In this document: positions 37,228 to 46,278 of the stretch, one piece after another
Numbering within the stretch: position 1 is the stretch's first letter
How the letters are laid out: each line of letters opens with the position of its first letter
Source: CAVQBP01 sp963782475
GTDB taxonomy: Bacteria > Bacteroidota > Ignavibacteria > Ignavibacteriales > Ignavibacteriaceae
DNA: 64,000 nt
Assembly: GCA_963782475.1 (NCBI GenBank)
Contig: CAWAJW010000003.1
Location: forward strand, 186,001 to 250,000
Direction of reading: 5' to 3'
Notes under the pieces: model-generated
What the model was told of the DNA's origin: nothing
The model's database searches: none
What the model saw: only the letters and a program-made list of their open reading frames with translations
Made by a program: the position numbers and the translations under genes

Positions 37228-37692
37228 TTATGGTTTGGTTAAATACCAAAGGGGACTTGCACTTCCTGGTTCATTACTATCAAGGTTGCCAATTAAAATA
37301 TTTGAGTTGTTATTGAGCGTACCGGTAAATTTGAAATTAATCACATTGAATTCGGTATAAATCATCTTTACATTCTTTCCATTAACTGTGTATGTACCAA
37401 AAGTTACCACCTGGTTGGCTGTATCTGCAATAGCCCGTACTGCCGAAGTATCTGCCAAAGACAGCGCCTGGTACATCCTGAAGGTGCCGTCGTTTTTGAA
37501 TAATACATTGGCATTCCAATAATCGTTGGCTGCATCTTCTTTATAAGTCCAGAAACCGGTAATTGCAGCATCGCCGGAATTTGTTACAGTCGCTGAAGTT
37601 GGATTGGAATTATTATTCTCTTTACATGAATAGAATAAACATGATATAAGAATAATGGATACAAATATGTTTAATGCTTTCATATTTTTCAC
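37228..37692 (-). CDS. Small lipocalin-like lipoprotein
   Basis: The 154 residues start with a lipoprotein signal and lipobox (LISCLFYSC with Cys23), followed by an Asn/Ser-rich linker and a compact domain with GFWTYKEDAANDYW, FKNDGTFRMYQ and FGTYTVNGKNVKMIY. This pattern is that of lipocalin-like or copper-resistance-type small beta domains (G-W, then N-G-x-F, then G-T-Y-T). Outer-membrane anchoring is likely; the ligand is unknown. It lies between the ScyD-like gene and HTCS4. Confidence 0.75.
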   Translation of the reverse strand: MKNMKALNIFVSIILISCLFYSCKENNNSNPTSATVTNSGDAAITGFWTYKEDAANDYWNANVLFKNDGTFRMYQALSLADTSAVRAIADTANQVVTFGTYTVNGKNVKMIYTEFNVINFKFTGTLNNNSNILIGNLDSNEPGSASPLWYLTKP

Positions 37693-37829
37693 CTTTTTTT
37701 ATTTTAAGTTAGAAGCTTTCTATTTAGTCAGGCTGACAAAAAAGAACCGAATAAAGAATCGACAATTCCTTTTGCTGCAAAATTCCCTGTATACTTATCT
37801 ACTCAAATTAAATTGTTTATCCATTACTA

Positions 37830-38774
37830 CTACTTCATTAATATAAATTTCTTTGTTTGTGTAAAACTCCCGGCTTGCAATCTATAAAAATAAACTCCGC
37901 TTGAAAGATTACTTCCTCTAAATTCAACATTATAAGTTCCGGCTGGTTTATCTCCATTAACTAATGATGTAACTTCCCTGCCGAGAATATCATAAATCTT
38001 CAGCGTTACAAAAGAAGCCTGAGGTATAGAATATTTTATAGTAGTTGAAGGATTAAAAGGGTTCGGGTAATTTTGATATAGTGTATAGTTTTCCGGGATA
38101 TTTTTATTTTGGGAATCTTCAACTCCGGTAACAGTTATATTATACTTATTGCTAAGATATTTCTCTATTGATAACCGGTCCGGATCAGAAAGAATGGTAT
38201 CATAAACAATTATCTCTGCAATATCGCATTTGGCAAGGACTCTCCCCAAATCCGGAAAATTATCAGTTGATCCAATTCCTCCACCGGAAGCCGTGGAATC
38301 ACCAAGCGGAACGGAAATAGAAATATTAGCTCCGGAAGCTGATGAAGGAGCAGAAACTCCATTCCACCACAACGTTGTATTTGATACAGTTTTGTCTCTG
38401 ACAACGAAAATGTTTCTCCATTCATTGTATTTCGCAATATTCTGACCGGTAAATACCACATAATCATTGTGATCTTCGGTACCAACAATAATATCATTGT
38501 CGCCATTATCCATCCCCCGCATTTTAATGGCAAAGTGTTCATTGGCTGCATAAGGTCCGCCGGGGCCGAAAGTCAGCACGAAGCCAGGCGGATTAGATCC
38601 TGAAGCACCGGACCTATTGTTGAAAACCATGAAAAGACTAATCTGACTCATCTTCTTTGAACCGGTAAATCCTAACCTGTCATTTACACCGTCAAAGCTT
38701 ATCACGGGTTTATTATTTATTACATCATTTACCAACACGGGCTGACGGCTTGTATCTGATCTCAATTGCATCAT
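37830..38774 (-). CDS. ScyD-like/LamG secreted protein, C-terminal part (frameshifted)
   Basis: The 314 codons continue the protein at 38725-39882 in the +1 frame. They encode a concanavalin/LamG-like domain (NNKPVISFDGVNDRLGF, IAEIIVYDTILSDPDRLSIE) and a T9SS domain (NYPNPFNPSTTIKYSIP to KKFILMK). The apparent start MMQLRSDT is not natural: dropping one base at 38764-38767 joins WMDQSGNGNDA to LRSDTSRQPVLVND, the usual order in LamG-like domains. Confidence 0.82.
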   Translation of the reverse strand: MMQLRSDTSRQPVLVNDVINNKPVISFDGVNDRLGFTGSKKMSQISLFMVFNNRSGASGSNPPGFVLTFGPGGPYAANEHFAIKMRGMDNGDNDIIVGTEDHNDYVVFTGQNIAKYNEWRNIFVVRDKTVSNTTLWWNGVSAPSSASGANISISVPLGDSTASGGGIGSTDNFPDLGRVLAKCDIAEIIVYDTILSDPDRLSIEKYLSNKYNITVTGVEDSQNKNIPENYTLYQNYPNPFNPSTTIKYSIPQASFVTLKIYDILGREVTSLVNGDKPAGTYNVEFRGSNLSSGVYFYRLQAGSFTQTKKFILMK

Positions 38775-39882
38775 TTCCGTTGCCGCTTTGATCCATCCAT
38801 CTGCTTAACTTAGAACCATTAAAAACTAAACCGGTATCAGCTCTAAGCCATAACTGCAGTCTTTTCCCGGGTATTTCACTATTAACAACACTAAATATTT
38901 TGCCGTCCGTAAGAGTTGAAACAAAGAATTCATCTTTAGATTTAAACCTGATGGAAGTTGGACGATTTAATCCGGATACTAGAGTATCAACATTTCCATT
39001 TCTGAGTCTTAACACAGCGCCTGAATTTGGTATAAAAGGAGTTGGCGGGGGACTAAAAGCAGCGTGCTGAAGTAAAATTAAATTGCTGTCAGGGTCTAGA
39101 GTTACATCCACAATAGTAGTTAGACCGGTCATGTAATCAGAAACATTTCCTTCAGCATCGAGTTGATAAAGAGTTGAAGCGCCATTAGCAAAAGGAAATC
39201 CAGTAAGGCTTCCAACAAAAAAACTATTATCTTTAAAAACAATCCCTGTCGGAACAACATCGCTAAACGGACCTCCAATTCCAGTATTGTTTATAATATG
39301 GGGAAAAGTTGCAAATAGGCTGAAATCGCCGGTCACCTTATCACGCTTTATTATTGAATTCGCGGCTGCATCATCAATATACATATCGCCATTTGGTCCG
39401 TAAGTTAAAGTATAAGGATTTGAAGCTGTATCTACTTTACTGAGTACAAATTCACCAACCTTATAAACAGATTCAATTGCAGATCTATTAAGGGGTGAAG
39501 AAATACCAGGTATAAAACCTGTTGTATCAACAACAAGAATGGATTGAGAAAGTGAATCAGTACCAGGCCCCCCCTGCATAATTAATAGTTTACCATCCGG
39601 ACTAAAAAAGATATGCTCAGCTCCAGCAATATCTCCAGACGGAATTTTTTGTGATGGTAAACCGGTAAGGAAAGGATATACTTGATTTTCCCCGGTAACA
39701 ATTGAAATCTTAGAATCATTATTTCCTGAACCAATTTGAGCAACCCATATCCAGCCTCTGCCATCTATTTGAATTCCGACTGCACCAGGTAAACCGGAGG
39801 CATAAGTAGTAACGATTTGGCTGAATCCGGAATTAGGTAAAAGACAATAGATTATAAACAAAAAATATAAAAACTTTTTCAT
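38725..39882 (-). CDS. ScyD/ScyE-like secreted propeller, N-terminal part
   Basis: The 385 residues begin with a signal peptide (ending GFSQ, about 1-21). An NHL/strictosidine-like propeller of the ScyD/ScyE type follows (ASGLPGAVGIQIDGRGWIWV, LTYGPNGDMYIDDAAANSI, VVPTGIVFKDNSFFVGSL), then the start of a LamG-like domain (LQLWLRADTGLVFNGSKL). The frame is then lost and 14 unrelated codons follow. Joined to 37830-38774 it would make a protein of about 680 residues. It is 263 bp downstream of HTCS5, with promoter core and a 21-bp operator pair between. Confidence 0.82.
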   Translation of the reverse strand: MKKFLYFLFIIYCLLPNSGFSQIVTTYASGLPGAVGIQIDGRGWIWVAQIGSGNNDSKISIVTGENQVYPFLTGLPSQKIPSGDIAGAEHIFFSPDGKLLIMQGGPGTDSLSQSILVVDTTGFIPGISSPLNRSAIESVYKVGEFVLSKVDTASNPYTLTYGPNGDMYIDDAAANSIIKRDKVTGDFSLFATFPHIINNTGIGGPFSDVVPTGIVFKDNSFFVGSLTGFPFANGASTLYQLDAEGNVSDYMTGLTTIVDVTLDPDSNLILLQHAAFSPPPTPFIPNSGAVLRLRNGNVDTLVSGLNRPTSIRFKSKDEFFVSTLTDGKIFSVVNSEIPGKRLQLWLRADTGLVFNGSKLSRWMDQSGNGNDAIEIRYKPSARVGK

Positions 39883-39915
39883 GACAAACTCCTTTTTGTT
39901 AGTTCTTTGTGAGGT

Positions 39916-39947
39916 AAATAAACAAAATCAGAGAGAGGGGTGCATAT
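39916..39947 (-). promoter_or_regulatory. Candidate promoter core of the ScyD-like gene
   Basis: AAATAAACAAAAT (39916-39928), 14 bases, CATAT (39943-39947). The A/T block is identical to that at 168-180. Confidence 0.5.
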
Positions 39948-39949
39948 GA

Positions 39950-39980
39950 CTATTGTTCCGTTTAATTATATTATTGTTCC
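39950..39980 (-). promoter_or_regulatory. 21-bp operator pair in the HTCS5-target gap
   Basis: CTATTGTTCC (39950) and TTATTGTTCC (39971) are 21 bp apart. An inverted relative, GTAACAATAG, lies at 40001-40010. The core shares ACTATTGT with the HTCS2 target operator. Confidence 0.58.
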
Positions 39981-40144
39981 AATTCTATAAATTGTAGTGT
40001 GTAACAATAGTATAAGCTAAACTGAGTCATTTCCCACATCCCTCTTTATAAAACTATGCTTATCTAAGGTAGAAGTTTTAGGCCGTTATATCTGGGGAGA
40101 GTCCAGGGTGAAAACTTAAAAAAATTTGAATAGCTATTTATCAA

Positions 40145-41881
40145 TTAAATAATTGAACTAGGAGGATAACCAAATTCTTCTTTAAAACATTTGGTAAAAT
40201 AGGCAGGGCTTGAGAATCCAACCGAATAGGCTATTTCTGAAATATTTCCTTTCTGCTCTTCTATCATCCGTTTGGCTTTAGATAATTTTACAGATCTTAT
40301 ATAAATACTGGCAGATTTCCCTGTTAACGCTTTCAATTTTCTGTGCAATTGAGTTCTGCTCATTGCCAGTTCGCTGCAAAAATCTTCAATATTAAAATCT
40401 TCCTCCGAAATATGCTTCTCGATTATATCCATAACCTTAAACATAAACTTTTCATCAATACCGGTTAATTTTTTTTCTTCGGTTTTGGGTGTTTTGTTTT
40501 CTATTCTGCTGAATTTTTCCTGTAGCTTCTTTCTTATGCTTATTAAATTTTCTATCCTTACCTGCAATTCTTTTATATCGAATGGTTTGGTAAGGTAATC
40601 ATCTGCTCCTGTTTGGAGACCTTCAAGTTTATTCTCCAGGCCTGAGCGTGCCGTTAATATTATTATTGGTATATGACTGGTCTTTTCATCATTCTTTAAT
40701 TTTCTTGTCATTTCGTTTCCATCCATCTTCGGCATCATCATATCACTAATTATTAAATCCGGAATGATTTTAACCGCTTTTCTTAATCCCTGTTCACCAT
40801 TGACAGCTTCCTCAATTATATAACTGCTGTCCAGCGATTCTTTAATATACTCGCGCATATCATAATTATCTTCAACAACAAGAATAATTGTTTTATCATA
40901 TTTTAAAAAATTTACATCAATATCTCCGTTTGTTTTTTCATTATTATTCTTATGAAGGAAATATTTATCTTCACCAATATAGAGATCAGGTTTATACATT
41001 TTTTCTTCTATTAAAATGTCCTCTTTCTGTAAGTGATCTTTTCCGAGAGGAAGGTAAATTGTAAACTCTGTCCAGCCTCTTCCACTATTTGCGGGATGTC
41101 CCATTTCACTTTCAACGGAAATGGTTCCATGATGGAGCTCGACCAATTCCTTGGTCAATGCCAATCCAATACCTGTACCTTCATATTCTTTTGTAAAGGA
41201 AGAATCTACCTGATAAAATCTATCAAATAACTTTGGGATTTCTTCTTTTGGTACCCCGATTCCAGTATCTCTTATTCTTATTTCAACATATCCTTTCATA
41301 TTGTCATTTCGACCGAAGGGAGAAATCTTTTCCTCTTTATTAGCAGATTTCTCAGTCGAAGACTCCTTCGAAATGGCAAAATGTAAACCGGAATGATTTT
41401 TAGCTGGCACTTCAATTATTGAAACCGTTATTTTCCCTTCCTGCGGGGTAAACTTAAAGGCATTTGATAAAATATTTGATAAAATTTTTATCATCTTTTC
41501 TTTGTCAAAATATAGTTCGATAAATTCTTTTTCCGATAATATCTTTAAAGTAATATCTTTCTCCTCTGACAATGATTCAAAAGAAAGTGCAGTTCCTTTT
41601 ACGAATGAAACAATATTATTTTTTGAAGCTTCAAGCTTTAACTTTCCTGCTTCCAATTTTGAAAGATCAAGAAGCTGGTTCACTAATTGTAAAAGACGTT
41701 TTGAATTTCTTTTTATTATGCCTGCATCTTTAATAACATTTTCATCTGATACTTTGGAGATAATTTTTTCAGCCGGACCAAGCATTAATGTTAACGGAGT
41801 TCTGAATTCATGAGAAATATTTGCGAAAAACCTTGACTTCATTTTATCAGCTTCTTCTTTTTCTTTTAAAGAGCGCTGCAT
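40145..41881 (-). CDS. HTCS5, C-terminal part (HisKA to AraC), separated by frameshift
   Basis: The 578 codons hold the HisKA domain with its His (NISHEFRTPLTLML), HATPase, receiver (ISDMMMPKMDG) and AraC domain (MSRTQLHRKLKALTGKSAS). The frame is +1 relative to 41847-44411. Removing one base at about 41865-41873 gives MDAALLKEKEEADKM, matching MDEAVLKEREETDKM of paralogues. The HATPase loop carries a dispersed repeat (41302-41378) and a second loop has extra residues HPANSGRG. If the start is used, a soluble kinase/regulator without a sensor could be made. Confidence 0.88.
   Translation of the reverse strand: MQRSLKEKEEADKMKSRFFANISHEFRTPLTLMLGPAEKIISKVSDENVIKDAGIIKRNSKRLLQLVNQLLDLSKLEAGKLKLEASKNNIVSFVKGTALSFESLSEEKDITLKILSEKEFIELYFDKEKMIKILSNILSNAFKFTPQEGKITVSIIEVPAKNHSGLHFAISKESSTEKSANKEEKISPFGRNDNMKGYVEIRIRDTGIGVPKEEIPKLFDRFYQVDSSFTKEYEGTGIGLALTKELVELHHGTISVESEMGHPANSGRGWTEFTIYLPLGKDHLQKEDILIEEKMYKPDLYIGEDKYFLHKNNNEKTNGDIDVNFLKYDKTIILVVEDNYDMREYIKESLDSSYIIEEAVNGEQGLRKAVKIIPDLIISDMMMPKMDGNEMTRKLKNDEKTSHIPIIILTARSGLENKLEGLQTGADDYLTKPFDIKELQVRIENLISIRKKLQEKFSRIENKTPKTEEKKLTGIDEKFMFKVMDIIEKHISEEDFNIEDFCSELAMSRTQLHRKLKALTGKSASIYIRSVKLSKAKRMIEEQKGNISEIAYSVGFSSPAYFTKCFKEEFGYPPSSII
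41302..41378. repeat. Imperfect inverted repeat inserted in HTCS5 HATPase
   Basis: TGTCATTTCGA and GAGAAATCT on the left are mirrored by AGATTTCTC and TCGAAATGGCA on the right. It is translated in frame (FAISKESSTEKS, then ISPFGRND). It occupies the same loop as the different repeat in HTCS2 (10789-10855) and the hexanucleotide repeat of HTCS1. Confidence 0.65.
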
Positions 41882-44411
41882 CCATTTTAATTTTATCCTT
41901 TAGTTCAACTCTATTAAGCTCGTAACGTCGTAAACCATATAAGGTTAGAACTAAAACTAAGCCATATGAGATATAAGCCCAGTTTGTTTTCCACCAGGGA
42001 GGCGAAATTATTATAGATATTGAAGTTCCTGCTTCATTCCAAACCCCGTCATTGTTGGAGCCTTTTACTTTAAAAGTATATTCACCGGGCACCAGGTTTG
42101 TATATGATACATTATGTGTATTACCTGAATAAACCCAATCCCTATTAATTCCTTCCATTTTATATGCATATTGGTTTCTTTCAGGGCTTAAATAACTTAA
42201 TGCAGCAAACCCAAATGATAAAAAATTTTTATCATAGGGTAATTTCATTTTATTTCCGAAAGGAATAGGTTTATCAAATATTCTAAAAGACGTTATGACA
42301 ATCGGAGGTATATAAGGATTGTCTTTTATACTGTCCGGGTTGAAGCGTGTAATTCCGCCGGGTCCTCCAAAATAAATTTCTCCGTTTTCTGTTTCGCAGC
42401 CATTAAAATAAAATCTGTTGCTTGTAAATCCATATGAAATATCATAATTTTTTATTTTCCCGGTTTCAGGATTTAATTTTGAAATACCTTTATTTGTGCT
42501 GATCCATAAATTTCCGTGAGCGTCCCCTTCAATTGCAAATATTAGATTATTAGGCAGACCCTCAATTTCAGTATAGTGAATGAATGAATTAGCTAGACGA
42601 ATATATTTATTCAACCCGATATTTGTTCCGAACCAAACATCTCTTTTCTTATCTTCATAAATTGCCGTAATTAAATCACCTGAAATACTTCGGGAATTAT
42701 TTTCATCGGATTTTAATACAATAAATTTCTTTCTGGAGATATTATACTGTATCAAACCGGCATCTTTTGTCCCTGCCCAAAGCAATCCAAAAGAATCTTT
42801 ATATATACATTTAATTGAAGTGTTAAAAGATTTAATTAATGAAATTGTTTTGCTTCGTTTACTAATAAAAAAAATACCGCCTTCAAGCGTTCCCACCCAT
42901 GCAGTATCATTCGAAGGGGGAGTATAAATGCAATAGACTTGCTGATTAAATTCTTTTCCCGAGGAATATTTTATTCGTGTAATTTGTCCATTTTTCTCCT
43001 TCAGGTAAATCCCGCCGGTATTTGATTTTATCCATAAATTTTCCTTACTATCTTCTGCGATATAATTCATTCCTGTTTTGTAACTGTTAAATTTCGGCGT
43101 AAAAGAATTGATTTCGGGATCAAATTTTAATATTTCGCCATTACCTGTTTGAACCCATAATTTCCCATTATTACTGTTTATAACAGACGCACCGGTTCCA
43201 AAAGATTTGTCCCATGAATTTTCAATATTATTATATTGTGTGAATGGAAATTCTTTCCGGTTAATTTTATTTAACCCGTTAAATGTTGTAATCCATATTG
43301 TACCGGAACGTTCGCAATTTATTGCAAGAATCATATTGATACTTAGACTTCCGGGATCAAAATCATTATGATAGTAATGTGTAAATTTGTTTGTTTGCTT
43401 GTTAAATGCATTAAGTCCGTTATATTTGGTACCAATCCAATAAATGCCATCATGATCCTCAATTATGGATTCGATATTATCACTAGTCAGACTGGTTAAG
43501 CTTTCCGGATCTTTTAAATTATGTCTATATGTTGTATATGCTCCATCATTGGGATTAACTTCGATTAATCCTTCACCATTGGTACACAACCAGATCATAG
43601 CCGAATTATCTTCATAGATAGAATTTATCTGATATGTTAAGGAATACTCAATTGAGTTATCCCAATCGATTTTAATGGAACCATTTTGATTTTTTGGATC
43701 ATGCCAGTAGTGAATAAAGTTCCCTGTATTTCTGTCAAGTTTATCCAGTCCATTACCGGTTCCAATCCAAAGTGAACCTTCCTTATCAGCTAATAGTGCA
43801 TGAATATAATTGTTGCTTATACTACTTGTTTTGGTACTGTCATGTCTAAATGTTGTAAACTCCCCGGTAGTTTTATCAAATTTATTTAAACCATCACCTG
43901 TCCCTATCCAGAGTATACCGGATTTGTCTTCACATATCGAAAGAATATAGTTACTAAAATTAATTCCGGTTCTTGAAGGATGTAATACAAAATGGTAAAA
44001 GTTACCAGTGGCAGGAACCAGTTTATCAAGGCCAAGTGATGTACCAATCCATATATTGTCATCTTTATCCTCACAAAGCGCCTGCACGGAACCGCTGTTA
44101 ATGCTATTTGAATTTCCAGGTTCATGTTTATAGGAGGTAAAACCATTACCATCATAACGGTCAACTCCATTGTAGGTACCAAACCATAAATAACCTGCTT
44201 TGTCCTGAATCATACATGGAGCAATATAAGAGGACATTCCCTGGTCAGGATTTAAATGTTCGAAAGTTTTTATCTTTGTGTTTTGGGAAATGAGAACTGG
44301 TGATGTAAAACAAAAAATGACAATAAAATAAAAAAGACGAATTTGCAGAAAAAATTTAATTGTCTTTTTGAAGATTAGAAATTCAATTTTAAGATAATTC
44401 TTGTAAATCAT
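41847..44411 (-). CDS. HTCS5, N-terminal part: periplasmic propeller sensor
   Basis: The 854 residues start with a hydrophobic signal/anchor (about 18-42). They contain about 13 Reg_prop blades (LWIGTGNGLDKLD type), a Y_Y_Y domain (about 735-800) and a membrane helix (about 812-832), and stop after KDKIKMDAALFKRKRRS, just before HisKA. The rest is at 40145-41881. The sensor is closest in style to HTCS2 rather than HTCS1, 3 and 4, since both have the IISPPWWKT--AY linker. Confidence 0.88.
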   Translation of the reverse strand: MIYKNYLKIEFLIFKKTIKFFLQIRLFYFIVIFCFTSPVLISQNTKIKTFEHLNPDQGMSSYIAPCMIQDKAGYLWFGTYNGVDRYDGNGFTSYKHEPGNSNSINSGSVQALCEDKDDNIWIGTSLGLDKLVPATGNFYHFVLHPSRTGINFSNYILSICEDKSGILWIGTGDGLNKFDKTTGEFTTFRHDSTKTSSISNNYIHALLADKEGSLWIGTGNGLDKLDRNTGNFIHYWHDPKNQNGSIKIDWDNSIEYSLTYQINSIYEDNSAMIWLCTNGEGLIEVNPNDGAYTTYRHNLKDPESLTSLTSDNIESIIEDHDGIYWIGTKYNGLNAFNKQTNKFTHYYHNDFDPGSLSINMILAINCERSGTIWITTFNGLNKINRKEFPFTQYNNIENSWDKSFGTGASVINSNNGKLWVQTGNGEILKFDPEINSFTPKFNSYKTGMNYIAEDSKENLWIKSNTGGIYLKEKNGQITRIKYSSGKEFNQQVYCIYTPPSNDTAWVGTLEGGIFFISKRSKTISLIKSFNTSIKCIYKDSFGLLWAGTKDAGLIQYNISRKKFIVLKSDENNSRSISGDLITAIYEDKKRDVWFGTNIGLNKYIRLANSFIHYTEIEGLPNNLIFAIEGDAHGNLWISTNKGISKLNPETGKIKNYDISYGFTSNRFYFNGCETENGEIYFGGPGGITRFNPDSIKDNPYIPPIVITSFRIFDKPIPFGNKMKLPYDKNFLSFGFAALSYLSPERNQYAYKMEGINRDWVYSGNTHNVSYTNLVPGEYTFKVKGSNNDGVWNEAGTSISIIISPPWWKTNWAYISYGLVLVLTLYGLRRYELNRVELKDKIKMDAALFKRKRRS

Positions 44412-44672
44412 ATTTCAAAAGCTCACGAGCATTCCTAAATGTTCAGATATAGATTGCTGATTTTTAAACTCCTAATCATAAGTCAATTAAGCCCTTAATT
44501 TTCCTAAGCATGAAATAATATTAAAAAATAGTTTGGACTGAAATTCGGGAAAAGAAGGTTTTGGCGTTTATTGTAATATAAATAGAAAAAAATTTATTTG
44601 TCAAGAAGACTAATATTAAAAAGAAACCTTTGTGATATTAAGGATATTAAACCAAAAATTTCAATCCAATTT

Positions 44673-44701
44673 GCAACGTTTAATTTAAAAGATGTAACAT
44701 T
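44673..44701 (-). promoter_or_regulatory. 21-bp pair upstream of HTCS5
   Basis: GCAACGTT (44673) and GTAACATT (44694) are 21 bp apart, 262 bp upstream of the HTCS5 start. The flanking 44530-44700 stretch resembles the duplicated upstream region of HTCS3 and HTCS4. Confidence 0.45.
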
Positions 44702-44908
44702 GTGCGTATAGATAAATGTTGAGTGAGTTTTAATGGATCGCAGCCATAATTTGCTAATAACTCAAAGGATAGAAATTATAAACTATGAAATAATGGAAAA
44801 GTTTATAGAATAAGAAAAGGTTTCTAGAATCAATTAAGCCAGGAACTTACAGATATTTTTTGAATATGACCGACAATAAAAAGGAGAGTTATGTATTTTA
44901 ATCTGAAG

Positions 44909-45073
44909 TTAGTTTAAAACAAGCCAATCTGGTATTTTTCGTTCAACTGTAAATTGTTCTTCTCCAGTACAGGGGTCGGGATCTGCATCGCGATCTTCTT
45001 TAGTAATGATTGCCGACTCACGAGATGGAACACCTTGCACTTTGTATAACGCAAAAACTGAATCGTAATGGAT
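44909..45073 (-). pseudogene. Possible gene fragment without start codon
   Basis: An open frame of 54 codons ends EEQFTVERKIPDWLVLN then stop, with an acidic stretch TKEDRDADPDPCTG. There is no ATG and an in-frame TGA lies just upstream. Its higher GC and protein-like composition differ from the AT-rich surroundings. I do not recognise it. Confidence 0.25.
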
Positions 45074-45196
45074 TCAAAAATGAGACTAAATGATCGTCTA
45101 AATATTTCTTGAAATATAATTCGATAAAAAGTATTATTAGTCGAATAAATAATTTCTTTTTACCGACAGGAATTAAAACTAATTACGGGGGAGAAA

Positions 45197-45355
45197 ATGG
45201 ATGATCGCTATATTTCCAAAGTAAAAATTATGTTCTCAAATAAAAAGAAAAAAATAAAGTATTTAAGAAGCCAATGGGGGAAAGGAATAGATAAGTATAG
45301 TTTATTTGAAATATCTCTTCTTAAATCGGTCATTGGGAATAAAAAGTTTCAATAA
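45197..45355 (+). CDS. Possible small basic protein
   Basis: The frame runs from an ATG with a strong GGGGGAG ribosome site 4-10 bases upstream to TAA, 52 residues. The product is Lys-rich (MFSNKKKKIKYLRSQWGKG) with a hydrophobic patch YSLFEISLLKSVIG. It has no recognised family. It lies 57 bp upstream of the PAP2 gene and could be co-transcribed. Confidence 0.35.
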   Translation: MDDRYISKVKIMFSNKKKKIKYLRSQWGKGIDKYSLFEISLLKSVIGNKKFQ

Positions 45356-45411
45356 AACATACAGGAAAAATTAAAGAAAAATTTAATAAAGAAATTAACC
45401 AAAAAAATTTC

Positions 45412-46086
45412 ATGAAACCATTAATAATTAAATCTGACTTAATAAAATTAAAAGATAATTTTATTTCGATAATTTCTTCTCCCTTAAAGTGGAATAAAGA
45501 CAGAATAATTTATTTCTTAAGCTTTTTAGCAATACTAACTATCTGCTTTTATTTAGATGAACATATAAGAGAACTGTTTTCAACAATACATAATAGTCTT
45601 ACTGATGAAGTATTTGCATTAGCTCACTTATATGGGAAACCGCAGCTAACAATATTTACTTTCCTCTTATTCTATTTTGGAGGTTTAATAGCTGCTAAAG
45701 ACAACTTTCGAATAATAGGTTTGAAAATATTTGAGTCCTTTGCATTTTCAGGAATAATAGTTACAATTATGAAATCAATTGTGGGAAGATGGCGACCTTA
45801 TACCGGACATGGAAGCTGGTCTTTTGTTCCTTTTACTTTTGGACCGAATGCTCATCTTTCCTTTCCTTCAGGTGATGTTGCAGTTGCCTTTGCATTCTCG
45901 GTAATAGTAGCCGGGATATTTGAAAACAAATTATGGAAAATATTCTGGTACCTTGTTGCTGTTATTACTTCCCTGGGAAGAATTTATCATGACCAGCATT
46001 GGTTAAGCGATGTAACGGCTGCTGCAGCAATTTCAATTTATATCGGTATCCATATAAATAAATTATTTTATGAAGAAAAATCTTGA
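45412..46086 (+). CDS. PAP2-family membrane phosphatase
   Basis: This 224-residue protein has about six membrane helices. The phosphatidic-acid-phosphatase signature is present: KSIVGRWRP (K-x6-RP), FPSGD in place of PSGH, and R-IYHDQ-H-WLS-D (Rx5HxxxD). The family dephosphorylates lipid phosphates such as undecaprenyl pyrophosphate or phosphatidate in the inner membrane. The His-to-Asp change in the second motif removes a residue usually involved in catalysis, although PSGD occurs in some subfamilies. Confidence 0.85.
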   Translation: MKPLIIKSDLIKLKDNFISIISSPLKWNKDRIIYFLSFLAILTICFYLDEHIRELFSTIHNSLTDEVFALAHLYGKPQLTIFTFLLFYFGGLIAAKDNFRIIGLKIFESFAFSGIIVTIMKSIVGRWRPYTGHGSWSFVPFTFGPNAHLSFPSGDVAVAFAFSVIVAGIFENKLWKIFWYLVAVITSLGRIYHDQHWLSDVTAAAAISIYIGIHINKLFYEEKS

Positions 46087-46278
46087 TCATCTTCTTACTT
46101 TTAATTTCACTCAATTTTTTAGGGGAGTAAGATCATGTAGATATATAGCTCCGAGCATCAGGGTCTCCGCATGAGTATTTTTATTGATACAGATCAATCC
46201 GGAAGAAGATATTATTTTTATTTGTTAAAGGATTTTGTAAACTTACCGGACTTTTTAAAACCATTATAAAAACACTGC

